Below, piece by piece: positions 1 through 7,937 of a DNA stretch of 37,014 nt; position 1 is the first letter of the stretch; the number at the start of each line of letters is the position of its first letter. The position numbers were made by a program, and so were the translations under genes. The DNA is taken from positions 1 through 37,014 of the forward strand of contig JBCDCP010000009.1 in NCBI GenBank assembly GCA_039181495.1, read 5' to 3'. The notes under the pieces were generated by a model that had not been told where the DNA came from, did no database searches, and was given only the letters and a program-made list of their open reading frames with translations. Origin of the DNA: JBCDCP01 sp039181495. GTDB taxonomy: Bacteria > Pseudomonadota > Alphaproteobacteria > Rhizobiales > Tepidamorphaceae.

Positions 1-104
1 ACGTACCCCCCGGTTTTTTCATCACGAGCTACATTATTGCACATTGCAGGCGATAGCATGTGTGCGTCTGAGCACATGCCGATAATGCCGCATCTTATGC
101 CAGC

Positions 105-716
105 TTAGTAGATCGTTTTCTTCATATGGTCGGGATAACCCTTGTCGTAACTCTTGCCGTCAAAACCGGCATCGATTGAAGACAGAATCTCACCAGCCGT
201 CGGCAGCGCGCTGCGTTCAACCCTTGAATCGGGATCCCAGAGTTTGGAGCGGTGCAGCGCCTTCTGGCACTGGAAGTAGACCTTGCGCACTGCAATCACG
301 AGCACGGTCGATGGCGGCTTGCCTTGGATCGCCAAGCTGTCACGAAGCTCAGGGTCGAGGCTGATGGTTGCTGTTCCCGACACTCGCAGCGTTTCGCCGA
401 TACCCGGGATTAGAAAGATCAGCGCTATTTCGGGGTTGGCTATGATGTTGCGCAGCGAATCAAGGCGGTTGTTGCCCCGCCTGTCGGGCAGGAGCAGCGT
501 TTTATTGTCTTGTATGCGGACAAAGCCAGGGGGATCGCCGCGCGGCGTGCAATCAAGCCCGTCTGGCCCCGACGTGGCCAGAATGCAGAACGGAGCCTTC
601 TCGATGAATGGCCGATAGATGTCTGCCAGATGGTCCAGTTCCTTGGTGATCGACCGTGGATTGACGTTGCCGTAATGGGCCTCAAGTTCGGCAATGGTGT
701 CGATTGATTGGCTCAT
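105..716 (-). CDS. Pyridoxamine 5'-phosphate oxidase-type (PPOX) flavoprotein
   Basis: A 203-residue protein of the FMN-binding split-barrel (PPOX) superfamily, close to the DR_2398/MSMEG_1061-type subgroup. Seen: an N-terminal helix, then the barrel-like stretch with APFCILATSGPDG and the PRGDPPGFV loop (about residues 41-66), a basic RRGNNRLDSLRNI segment that would contact the FMN phosphate, and the strand ETLRVSGTATI. The family binds FMN or related cofactors and its members reduce or oxidise small molecules; the substrate here is unknown. The ATG is preceded by GGTGGAAT on the minus strand, a reasonable ribosome site. It lies 135 bp downstream of the GntR gene on the same strand and could be read through from it, but nothing ties it chemically to malonate use. 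The family call is firm and the function is not. Confidence 0.85.
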   Translation of the reverse strand: MSQSIDTIAELEAHYGNVNPRSITKELDHLADIYRPFIEKAPFCILATSGPDGLDCTPRGDPPGFVRIQDNKTLLLPDRRGNNRLDSLRNIIANPEIALIFLIPGIGETLRVSGTATISLDPELRDSLAIQGKPPSTVLVIAVRKVYFQCQKALHRSKLWDPDSRVERSALPTAGEILSSIDAGFDGKSYDKGYPDHMKKTIY

Positions 717-851
717 ATTCCACCCTCACCGGCACATCGGACTGCAATGTCAGCACCTGCACTTCTTCGAATACCATAGATGCATACCGGCGTAACTTTC
801 CCTCGTTCGCGGGTATCGACAATCTGCCGTACCGCCAGGTTTGTGGGAGAT

Positions 852-1520
852 TCAGGCAGGTTCGGCGAGGGCTGTTTCTTGATACTGGGCGGCGAGGTCA
901 CTGAATCGCTCGCCCTGGACGAGGATATGGCCGCGCATCAGATCCGAGGCATGCTCGGAATTGCCATCCTTGATCGCCTCGACAATGGCGCGATGCTCGT
1001 CAAGGGAATGACGCAACCGGTTGCGGGTGCGGAGTTGAAGCCGCCGGAACGCCGAAAGTCGGTGATGCAGTTCAGTGGCGCGTGCCGCCAGGAAGCTGTT
1101 GCCACCGGCCGCGTAAACGGCAAGGTGGAAGGCTTCGTTGGCGCAGTAATAGCGATCCGCGTCACCGGTCTCGAATGCAGCCTCGCAGGTGGCGCAGGTT
1201 GTCTCCAGACGGTCAATATCCTTGCCGGTTGCGCGGCGCGCAGCAAGCCGGACACACAGCGCTTCAAGTTCAGCCATGACCTCGAACATCTCAACCATGT
1301 CGCGGAGGCTCGGTTGGCTTACAAATGCGCCGCGGTGCGGGCGCAACTCGACCAGCCCCGCAGTGGCCAGGCTTTGGAGAGCTTCGCGAACAGGTGTGCG
1401 TGAGACGGCGAATCGTGCCGACAGGCCCATCTCATCAAGCTTGTACCCATTGGGCAGGGTGCCGGTGACGATCTCCTGTTCGAGTGTCTGGCGGATTCTG
1501 TCGGCCGGCCGCTGCTGCAT
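852..1520 (-). CDS. GntR-family transcriptional regulator, FCD subfamily (MatR-like)
   Basis: A DNA-binding repressor or activator of 222 residues. The N-terminal winged helix-turn-helix (about residues 1-70) includes MGLSARFAVSRTPVREAL, typical of GntR proteins, and the C-terminal all-helical FCD domain (about 80-210) has metal/ligand-pocket residues such as the H in NEAFHLAVY and the later DEHRAIVEAI. FCD regulators usually bind organic acids. It is divergent from a malonate transport and catabolism operon, the arrangement seen with MatR in rhizobia, so malonate or malonyl-CoA is the likely effector (inference). The frame also opens at a GTG (1532), but the ATG at 1520 starts directly at the helix-turn-helix domain and has a weak GGGTGA upstream, so I prefer it. 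The TTGTATACAA palindrome about 90 bp upstream is its probable operator. Confidence 0.88.
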   Translation of the reverse strand: MQQRPADRIRQTLEQEIVTGTLPNGYKLDEMGLSARFAVSRTPVREALQSLATAGLVELRPHRGAFVSQPSLRDMVEMFEVMAELEALCVRLAARRATGKDIDRLETTCATCEAAFETGDADRYYCANEAFHLAVYAAGGNSFLAARATELHHRLSAFRRLQLRTRNRLRHSLDEHRAIVEAIKDGNSEHASDLMRGHILVQGERFSDLAAQYQETALAEPA

Positions 1521-1828
1521 GGCACTTGTCACCCGTGTTGCACAGTTGCCCGCTGTCGTAGTCTTGCTGCGAAGAGGAAGCGGGCCAGGACCCGCACTGT
1601 AGCCGAAAAAATTGTATACAAAAAGATTGACTTTGCATGCGAACTGGAAAACGCTGGGGTCCAGCTGTCTGAATTCGGGTGGCGGTACCTGACGAATGAA
1701 CGTGTTGGGTCAAGAACAAATCGGGCTTTCGGTTCTACCGGAATTGATCGGGTCGGGTCTGCCATAGGCCGAAGCACCGTTCAGATGATAACCCGCCAAT
1801 AGGCGGACTGAGAGAGGAAACAGACATT
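1521..1828. promoter_or_regulatory. Divergent regulatory region between GntR gene and malonate operon
   Basis: A gap of about 300 bp with no convincing gene. It holds the palindrome TTGTATACAA (1612-1621) and a possible -35 element TTGACT (1627-1632) without a strong matching -10. A short hairpin, CCGCC-AATA-GGCGG (1793-1806), sits just before the ribosome site AGAGGAAA of the transporter gene. The long leader (about 200 nt from palindrome to ATG) leaves room for RNA-level control, but I recognise no riboswitch. Confidence 0.6.
1612..1621. promoter_or_regulatory. Putative GntR/MatR operator (perfect 10-bp palindrome)
   Basis: TTGTATACAA is a perfect inverted repeat inside an A-rich flank, in the gap between the divergent FCD-type regulator and the malonate operon. 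FCD-subfamily GntR proteins commonly bind TNGTATACNA-like palindromes. From memory, the rhizobial MatR operator has the related form TTGTA/TACA. A candidate -35 (TTGACT) starts 5 bp downstream, so a bound dimer would overlap RNA polymerase. Confidence 0.6.
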
Positions 1829-2830
1829 ATGGGAATTCTAGACAAAGCGGGCTTTCGTGCCGCTGCGTTAGGTTTGGGTGTAGCGTCGCTCTTGGCTTTG
1901 CCTGCATCTGCCACGGAGCTTCGTTTATCTCATCAGTGGTCGACGGCGGATGTTCGTCATCAGGTGGCTGAGATTGTTGCCAACCACGTGGCTGAGGCCG
2001 ATGTGGGGGTCGACATCAAGATTTTCCCCTCGAAGTCGTTGTTCAAGCCGCGCGAGCAGTACAAACCGCTCAGCCGCGGCCAGCTCGACATGACCGTGTT
2101 CCCGCTTGCCTATGCCGGTGGTCAGCGGCCGGAGTTCAACCTCACGCTGATGCCCGGCCTTGTGAAGAACCACGACCACGCCGCCCGGCTCAACGAGTCC
2201 TCGTTCATGGGTGAACTCGAGAAGCTGATGGCCGAGGACGATGTGAAGGTGCTGGTGCACGGCTATCTGGCGGGTGGCTTTGCCGGCAAGGATGGATGTA
2301 TCACGAACCCTGACGATGTGCAGGGCCTGCAGACCCGGGCTGCCGGCAAGAGCTTCGAGCAGATGCTGGCGGGTGCCGGCGCATCGATTGCGTCGATGGC
2401 CTCGTCGGAGATCTACAACGCTATGCAGACCGGTGTGTTGCAGGCGGCCAACACCTCGTCCTCGTCCTTTGTGTCGTTCCGTATCTACGAGCAGGTCAGC
2501 TGCTACACGCCGGCCGGGGATGTGGCGCTTTGGTTCATGTATCAGCCGCTCTTGATGAACAAATCCGCTTTCGACGGGCTGTCTGCCGAACAGCAGGCCG
2601 CAATCATGGAAGGTGCTGCCAAGGCCGAAGCCTTCTACCTTGAAGAGGCCAAGAAGGCCGATGCGGCCGCCGCCAAGACCTTTGCCGACAATGGCGTAGA
2701 GATCGCCAATATGAGCGAAGAGGACTTCAACGCCTGGCGCGCGATCGCCCAGGAGACCTCCTACAAGGCGTTTCTTGAGAGCGTGCCGGACGGGCAGAAG
2801 CTGCTCGATATGGCGCTTTCGGTCGAGTAG
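1829..2830 (+). CDS. TRAP transporter substrate-binding protein, probably malonate (DctP/MatP type)
   Basis: Periplasmic solute receptor of a tripartite ATP-independent transporter, 333 residues, normal for the DctP family. A Sec signal peptide is visible (about residues 1-28: GFRAAALGLGVASLLALPASA). The mature protein begins TELRLSHQWS and carries the DctP-type core, including FPSKSLFKPREQY, the helix ESLS-like region near 100-130 and the AANTSSSSFVSFRIYEQV segment. Binding proteins of this type capture a carboxylate and deliver it to the QM membrane subunits encoded next. Its place as first gene of an operon ending in malonyl-CoA decarboxylase and malonyl-CoA synthetase makes malonate the best guess, as for MatP of Sinorhizobium. 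The start has a good ribosome site (GAGAGGAAACAG). A strong hairpin follows the stop codon. Confidence 0.87.
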   Translation: MGILDKAGFRAAALGLGVASLLALPASATELRLSHQWSTADVRHQVAEIVANHVAEADVGVDIKIFPSKSLFKPREQYKPLSRGQLDMTVFPLAYAGGQRPEFNLTLMPGLVKNHDHAARLNESSFMGELEKLMAEDDVKVLVHGYLAGGFAGKDGCITNPDDVQGLQTRAAGKSFEQMLAGAGASIASMASSEIYNAMQTGVLQAANTSSSSFVSFRIYEQVSCYTPAGDVALWFMYQPLLMNKSAFDGLSAEQQAAIMEGAAKAEAFYLEEAKKADAAAAKTFADNGVEIANMSEEDFNAWRAIAQETSYKAFLESVPDGQKLLDMALSVE

Positions 2831-2844
2831 GCCAGACCACCGAG

Positions 2845-2872
2845 CCGGGGCGGATCATGTGAGCCGCCCCGG
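2845..2872 (+). terminator. GC hairpin after matP-like gene (attenuator or mRNA-stabilising stem)
   Basis: CCGGGGCGG (2845-2853) and CCGCCCCGG (2864-2872) form a perfect 9-bp stem with a 10-nt loop, 15 nt after the binding-protein stop codon. There is no T-run, so it is not a classic intrinsic terminator. Such stems between a binding-protein gene and its permease genes often shield the upstream message from 3' decay, giving more receptor than permease. That role is inferred here. Confidence 0.6.
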
Positions 2873-3022
2873 ACTTACCTCACCCGCTCACTTTGTCCCG
2901 GCGAATGTCCGCGAACCACGATCCGTGGATCCCGGAACCGGTGGCCCATGACCTCAATCGGGCCTCGATCGCGGGATCGCCCGACTCCCCTCAAGCCCCC
3001 TCAATGCTGGGAGCCCTGACCC

Positions 3023-3613
3023 ATGGCCGGACCTGTTGACATCCGCATCGCGCCCCATGGCGACAATCCGGTCCTCCGGATCATAGGAGCGCTGTCCGCA
3101 GTGTGCGGGGTGATCGCCGCGGCCATGATCGCGATAGCGGTTCTGATCACCTGCCAGATGATCTTCGTGCGCTTTGTGCTCAACCAGTCGACCGTCTGGC
3201 AGACTGAAGCCGTGGTCTATCTCATGGTCGCCGCCACGATGATCGGCCTGCCTTACGTGCAGCGGGTGCGCGGTCATGTGAATGTCGATCTGCTGCCGCG
3301 CATGCTGCCGTTTGCTGCGCGCAAAGGTCTCGCCTTTCTGGTGCTTGGTATTGCCATTGTCACCCTCGGGGTGATGGCGTTTTACGGCTACGAGCTGTGG
3401 CATGTGGCGTGGGCGCGCGGCTGGACGTCGGACACGATCTGGGCGGTGCCGCTGTGGATCCCCTATCTGGCGCTGCCGCTCGGCTTCGGTCTCTACCTGC
3501 TACAGCTCTCAGCTGACCTGTTCGGCATGATGACCGATATCGAGGCGCCGTTCTCGCTCGATGATCATCTGCACGACCATGCCCATGAGCACGCAGACGA
3601 GAGGGCCGACTGA
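3023..3613 (+). CDS. TRAP transporter small permease subunit (DctQ/MatQ type)
   Basis: Integral membrane protein of 196 residues with the four transmembrane helices of the DctQ family, at about 18-45, 56-76, 97-122 and 139-160. It pairs with the large DctM subunit encoded immediately downstream; its stop codon shares one base with the DctM start (TGATG), which implies translational coupling. The C-terminus beyond helix 4 is an acidic, histidine-rich tail (about 178-196, with HLHDHAHEHADE), not a usual part of the fold. It lies 192 bp downstream of the binding-protein gene, separated by a hairpin, and has a GGGAG ribosome site about 12 nt before the ATG. Malonate as substrate is inferred from the operon. 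Confidence 0.85.
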   Translation: MAGPVDIRIAPHGDNPVLRIIGALSAVCGVIAAAMIAIAVLITCQMIFVRFVLNQSTVWQTEAVVYLMVAATMIGLPYVQRVRGHVNVDLLPRMLPFAARKGLAFLVLGIAIVTLGVMAFYGYELWHVAWARGWTSDTIWAVPLWIPYLALPLGFGLYLLQLSADLFGMMTDIEAPFSLDDHLHDHAHEHADERAD

Positions 3614-4932
3614 TGGACCCGCTGCTGCTCGGCCTGATCGTTGCCATCGTCACCGTCGTCATCCTGTTCTCGGGCGTCTCGGTGGGCGCGGGGCTCTTGA
3701 TCGTCTCGGCGCTGTTCCTGATCCTGTTTGATGGCTTGCGATCGCTTGAGCTGATGCCGGAGATCTTCTTCGGCAAACTCAACAACTTCGCGCTGCTCTC
3801 CATCCCGATGTTCATCATCATGGGCGCAGCGATCGCCTCGACCAGGGCCAGGGCCGATCTCTATGAGGCGCTGGAGCGCTGGCTGACCCGGGTGCCGGGC
3901 GGGCTGGTGATCTCCAATCTTGGCGCCTGCGCCCTGTTTGCTGCCATGTCCGGCTCGTCACCGGCCACCTGTGCTGCGATCGGCAAGATGGGCATCCCGG
4001 AGATGCGCAAGCGCGGCTATCCAGACGGGGTCGCGTCTGGCTCGATTGCAGCCGGCGGTACGCTTGGCATTCTGATCCCGCCCTCAGTGACGATGATCGT
4101 CTACGGCATCGCCACCGAGACCTCGATTGGCCGGCTGTTCCTGGCCGGTGTAATCCCGGGGCTTCTGCTGGTCGGGCTGTTCATGGCGTGGTCGCTGTAC
4201 TCCACCTGGCGCTCGGGCTCGACCGAAGCGCTGTCGGGCCGGGTCTACAGCTGGCGTGAGAAGTTCGAGATCATGCCCCGCGTCCTGCCGTTCATCCTGA
4301 TCATCCTCGGGGTGCTCTATGCTATGTATGGCGGCATCGCCACGCCGTCTGAGACCGCAGCTGTCGGCGCCCTTCTGTGCATGGCCATTGCCATGATCAT
4401 CTACAAGCTGTGGAGCCCAAAGGCGATCTGGGTGGTGATGCGAGACTCAACGCGCGAGAGCGTGATGATCCTGTTCATCATCGGCGCAGCCGGCGTGTTC
4501 TCCTACATGCTCTCGAGCCTGTTCATCACCCAGTCTATCGCCGAATGGATCGGCACGCTGGATGTCAACAAATGGGTGTTGATGTTTGCCATCAACATCT
4601 TCCTGCTGATCGCGGGCTTCTTCCTGCCGCCGGTGGCCGTCATCCTGATGGCAGCACCGATCCTGCTGCCGATCGTCATCAGCGCCGGCTTTGATCCCTA
4701 CTGGTTCGCCGTGGTGCTGACGATCAACATGGAGATCGGATTGATATCGCCCCCCGTGGGGCTCAATCTCTACGTCATCAACGGCATCGCACCCGATATC
4801 CCGCTCAAGACCATACTCAAGGGCTCGCTGCCCTACGTCGCATGCATGGTCATCGCCATTATCATTCTGTGCCTCGCACCAGGACTCGCAACATGGCTTC
4901 CCGATGTTGTCATGGGACCGGTAATAGGCTGA
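3613..4932 (+). CDS. TRAP transporter large permease subunit (DctM/MatM type)
   Basis: The 439-residue translocation subunit of the TRAP transporter, with about 12-13 hydrophobic helices and the usual DctM length. Recognisable family segments include FFGKLNNFALLSIPMFIIMG near residues 55-75, the conserved region AMSGSSPATCAAIGKMGIPEM near 115-136, GGTLGILIPPSVTMIVYG near 152-170, and GLISPPVGLNLYVING near 377-393. It would couple sodium or proton entry to uptake of the dicarboxylate handed over by the periplasmic receptor. Its ATG overlaps the stop of the small permease. The next gene, malonyl-CoA decarboxylase, follows within about 40 nt, so transport and catabolism are probably on one transcript. 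Confidence 0.9.
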   Translation: MDPLLLGLIVAIVTVVILFSGVSVGAGLLIVSALFLILFDGLRSLELMPEIFFGKLNNFALLSIPMFIIMGAAIASTRARADLYEALERWLTRVPGGLVISNLGACALFAAMSGSSPATCAAIGKMGIPEMRKRGYPDGVASGSIAAGGTLGILIPPSVTMIVYGIATETSIGRLFLAGVIPGLLLVGLFMAWSLYSTWRSGSTEALSGRVYSWREKFEIMPRVLPFILIILGVLYAMYGGIATPSETAAVGALLCMAIAMIIYKLWSPKAIWVVMRDSTRESVMILFIIGAAGVFSYMLSSLFITQSIAEWIGTLDVNKWVLMFAINIFLLIAGFFLPPVAVILMAAPILLPIVISAGFDPYWFAVVLTINMEIGLISPPVGLNLYVINGIAPDIPLKTILKGSLPYVACMVIAIIILCLAPGLATWLPDVVMGPVIG

Positions 4933-4969
4933 TCTGATGATTGCGCGTGATGCAGATGAGGCAGGGATA

Positions 4970-6331
4970 ATGAACCGTTCGAGAACACTCGAGGGACTGC
5001 TGTCGTCGCTGCTGGAGCGCGGGTCGCGGGCCTTGACCTTCGTGAATGCCGGCTGGCGCGATCAGCCGATCGAGGAGCTTTGCGAGGCACTCCTGTCGCA
5101 ACGCGGTGAAGCGTCAGGCGTGTCGATGGCCGATGTTGTGCTGAGCCGCTATGCGGATCTCTCGAGTGAAGACAAGCTGGCCTTCTTTCAGGCGTTGGCT
5201 GAGCGCTTCGATATTGACGGGGAGGCGTTGCGGGGCATTGCGGAATCCTTTGCATCTGAACCCGACACGGCCCATCTGGTTGAGTTGCGGGTGGCCGCGG
5301 AACCAAGGCGCCAGGAATTGCTTCGCCGGCTCAATATGGCGCCTGAAGGGACTCTGCGACTTGTCCGCATGCGGGCAGACCTGCTTGGCTTCCTGAAGAC
5401 GGATCCTGATCTGCGGCGCGTCGATCTCGATTTCGAGCACCTCTTTTCGTCCTGGTTCAATCGCGGCTTCCTGGTGCTGCGGCCGATCGACTGGCAGACA
5501 CCTGCACACATTCTGGAGAAGGTGGTGGCCTATGAGGCCGTGCATGCGATTTCGGACTGGAACGATCTGCGCCGCCGCGTCCAGCCCGAGGACCGGCGCT
5601 GCTTTGCGTTCTTCCATCCGGCAATGGCCGATGAGCCTCTAATCTTTGTCGAAGTGGCGCTCACACGCGACGTTCCCGTTTCCATCCAGGCCGTGCTTAG
5701 CGAGGAACGTGAGGAATTGCCGGAGAACCGGGCTAACACGGCTGTGTTTTATTCGATCTCGAATTGCCAGAAGGGCCTCAAGGGTGTGTCCTTCGGTAGC
5801 TTTCTGATCAAGCAGGTGGCCGCTGATCTGCAGGCGCAGCTGCCTCAGCTGAAGACCTTCGTCACGCTGTCCCCGGTACCAGGATTCCGACGCTGGCTGG
5901 ATAGTCAGGCCGAACAGCAGAGTCTTGCTGCTCGCGGCACCATTTCGCGCCTCGCTGTGGATGAGTGGCATCAGGATTCTGAGAAGGCGGCGGCCCTAAA
6001 AAGTGAATTGATGAGCCTGATGGCCAGCTACTTCTTGAACGCCAAGCGGGGCGATGGGCAGCCGGTCGATGCGGTTGCGCGCTTCCATTTGGGGAATGGT
6101 GCGGCGCTGCGGCAGATCAACTGGATGGCGGATCAATCAGCCAAGGGAATCGCTGAGTCCGCCGGCATGATGGTCAACTATGAGTACGACCTCGGCAGCA
6201 TCGAAGCCAATCACGAGGCCTATGCCGAGCAGCGCCTCATCAAGACGACGAGCCGGGTACGCGGATTATTGCAGGGACGGTCATCAACGCCGGCACGCGA
6301 CAACGGCCATGACGTGTCTTCCGCGGTCTGA
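4970..6331 (+). CDS. matA: Malonyl-CoA decarboxylase
   Basis: Converts malonyl-CoA to acetyl-CoA and CO2, the second catabolic step of malonate use; 453 residues, typical of the bacterial MatA/MCD family. The helical N-terminal domain (about 1-150) is followed by the GNAT-like catalytic domain with the family segments LSPVPGFRRWL, GVSFGSFLIKQV and FHLGNGA; the serine and histidine in the latter two are the likely catalytic residues by analogy with animal MCD. The frame is open from an ATG at 4937, just after the matM stop, but the ATG at 4970 has a better ribosome site (GAGGCAGGGA) and gives the usual N-terminus, so I chose it. The neighbouring synthetase and TRAP genes support the pathway assignment strongly. 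Confidence 0.93.
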   Translation: MNRSRTLEGLLSSLLERGSRALTFVNAGWRDQPIEELCEALLSQRGEASGVSMADVVLSRYADLSSEDKLAFFQALAERFDIDGEALRGIAESFASEPDTAHLVELRVAAEPRRQELLRRLNMAPEGTLRLVRMRADLLGFLKTDPDLRRVDLDFEHLFSSWFNRGFLVLRPIDWQTPAHILEKVVAYEAVHAISDWNDLRRRVQPEDRRCFAFFHPAMADEPLIFVEVALTRDVPVSIQAVLSEEREELPENRANTAVFYSISNCQKGLKGVSFGSFLIKQVAADLQAQLPQLKTFVTLSPVPGFRRWLDSQAEQQSLAARGTISRLAVDEWHQDSEKAAALKSELMSLMASYFLNAKRGDGQPVDAVARFHLGNGAALRQINWMADQSAKGIAESAGMMVNYEYDLGSIEANHEAYAEQRLIKTTSRVRGLLQGRSSTPARDNGHDVSSAV

Positions 6332-6368
6332 TCGGGCGGGCGTCTAGAATGAACGAGGAGATGGCGTG

Positions 6369-7907
6369 ATGAGCAATCACCTGTTCGACGGGCTGTTGAG
6401 CCAGTGTGAACCTGGGCACATATTCGCTCATCTGCAGGATGGCCGGCGGTACACCTATCAGGATGTGCATGATGTTTCAGGGCGCTTCGCCAATCTGCTG
6501 CTTGCACGAGGGCTGACGCCCGGCGACAGGGTCGCTGTACAGATCCCCAAGTCCATCGAAGCGCTGATGCTCTACCTGGGCACAATCCGCGCCGGCGGCG
6601 TCTTCCTGCCGCTCAACACCGGCTATACCGCCACAGAGATCCGTTACTTCGTTGAGAACGCCGAGCCGACGATCTTTGTCTGCGATCCCAAACGGCAAGG
6701 CGAGTACGAGCCGCTTGCGCGGGAGTTGGGATTTCAGCTGGAGACACTCGGCGTTTGGGTTCCGCAGGACATGTCAGCAGGGAGTATCACCGATGCTGGC
6801 CATGACTTTCCAACCGCTTGCGAGACGGTGCCACGGGGCGCCGACGATCTCGCCGCGATTCTCTACACATCGGGTACAACCGGGCGCTCGAAAGGGGCCA
6901 TGCTGACGCATGAAAACCTGCTGTCGAATGCACGTGATCTCATCGAATGCTGGCAGTTCACTGCTGAAGATGTGCTGATACATGCGCTGCCCATCTTTCA
7001 CACGCACGGGTTATTCGTCGCGACCAATGTGACCTTGGCGGCAGGCGGGTCAATGATCTTCATGGCCGGCTTTGATTCCGACGCGGTCATGGAGGCGCTG
7101 CCGCGTGCAACATCGATGATGGGTGTCCCGACATTCTATACCCGGCTTCTCGACCATCCCAGGTTGAGCAAGGCGACAACCAAGCACATGCGTCTGTTTG
7201 TTTCTGGCAGTGCACCTTTGTTGGCTGAAACGCACATTGCCTTCGAAGAGCGCACAGGTCATCGGATTCTCGAGCGTTACGGGATGACCGAGACCAATAT
7301 GAACACCTCCAATCCCTATGAGGGTGAGCGCCTGGCAGGCACGGTGGGTTTTCCTTTGCCGAATGTGAGCCTTCGGATTGCCGACCCTGAAAACGGAGCC
7401 GAATTGCCTCAGGGCCAAATCGGCGTGATCGAGGTTCGTGGTCCGAATGTCTTTGCCGGCTATTGGCGCATGCCGGAGAAGACAGCCGAGGAGTTCCGCG
7501 CCGACGGCTTTTTCATCACCGGTGACCTTGGTCGCATCGATGACGAGGGATACGTCCATATCGTTGGGCGGGCCAAGGACCTGATCATCTCCGGCGGCTA
7601 CAACGTCTATCCCAAGGAAATCGAGCTTGTGCTAGACGATCAGCCGGGCGTTCAGGAATCGGCTGTCATTGGCGTACCGCATCCGGACTTTGGTGAGGGT
7701 GTGATTGGTATTGTTGTCGCCAAGGACGGTGCAAGGCTCGAAGAGGCACAACTGAAGGATGCCATGTCGGGCGCATTGGCCAAGTTCAAACAGCCAAAGC
7801 GGATCTATGTGCGCGATAGTCTCCCGCGGAATGCGATGGGCAAGGTCCAGAAGAACCTGCTGCGTTTAGACTATGCCGACACATTCAAGCTGACTGTCTC
7901 GAGCTAA
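6369..7907 (+). CDS. matB: Malonyl-CoA synthetase (acyl-CoA/AMP-forming ligase)
   Basis: ATP-dependent activation of malonate to malonyl-CoA through a malonyl-AMP intermediate; 512 residues, the normal MatB length. Adenylate-forming motifs are intact and in order: the phosphate loop YTSGTTGRSKG (about 167-177), YGMTE, TGDLG in the hinge region and the C-terminal NAMGKVQK with the adenylation lysine. The close MatB-like context (decarboxylase directly upstream, 37-nt gap) distinguishes it from other acyl-CoA ligases. The frame begins at a GTG at 6366, but the adjacent ATG at 6369 has AGGAG eight bases upstream and is preferred. It closes the operon and converges on the secretion gene pair; no strong terminator is visible, only an 11-G tract. 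Confidence 0.93.
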   Translation: MSNHLFDGLLSQCEPGHIFAHLQDGRRYTYQDVHDVSGRFANLLLARGLTPGDRVAVQIPKSIEALMLYLGTIRAGGVFLPLNTGYTATEIRYFVENAEPTIFVCDPKRQGEYEPLARELGFQLETLGVWVPQDMSAGSITDAGHDFPTACETVPRGADDLAAILYTSGTTGRSKGAMLTHENLLSNARDLIECWQFTAEDVLIHALPIFHTHGLFVATNVTLAAGGSMIFMAGFDSDAVMEALPRATSMMGVPTFYTRLLDHPRLSKATTKHMRLFVSGSAPLLAETHIAFEERTGHRILERYGMTETNMNTSNPYEGERLAGTVGFPLPNVSLRIADPENGAELPQGQIGVIEVRGPNVFAGYWRMPEKTAEEFRADGFFITGDLGRIDDEGYVHIVGRAKDLIISGGYNVYPKEIELVLDDQPGVQESAVIGVPHPDFGEGVIGIVVAKDGARLEEAQLKDAMSGALAKFKQPKRIYVRDSLPRNAMGKVQKNLLRLDYADTFKLTVSS

Positions 7908-7925
7908 GGTGCTGTGCCTAAGATA

Positions 7926-7936
7926 GGGGGGGGGGG
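7926..7936. repeat. Homopolymer tract of 11 G
   Basis: Eleven consecutive G residues lie between the convergent stop codons of matB and the HlyD-family adaptor, one base from the latter's stop. Runs this long are slippage-prone in replication and sequencing. It lies outside both reading frames as annotated. Confidence 0.95.
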
Positions 7937-7937
7937 C

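Noticed and set aside
5..20. C-run followed by GG and six T at the left edge, like the end of an intrinsic terminator
   Set aside because: The left arm of any stem would lie outside the window, so a terminator cannot be shown.
56..79. Inverted repeat GCATGTG/CACATGC after the PPOX gene
   Set aside because: A 7-bp stem with a 10-nt loop and no T-run on the minus strand; too weak to call a terminator.
780..1403. 207-codon open frame antisense to the GntR gene
   Set aside because: No domain, no ribosome site, and it mirrors a well-supported gene; a shadow frame typical of GC-rich DNA.
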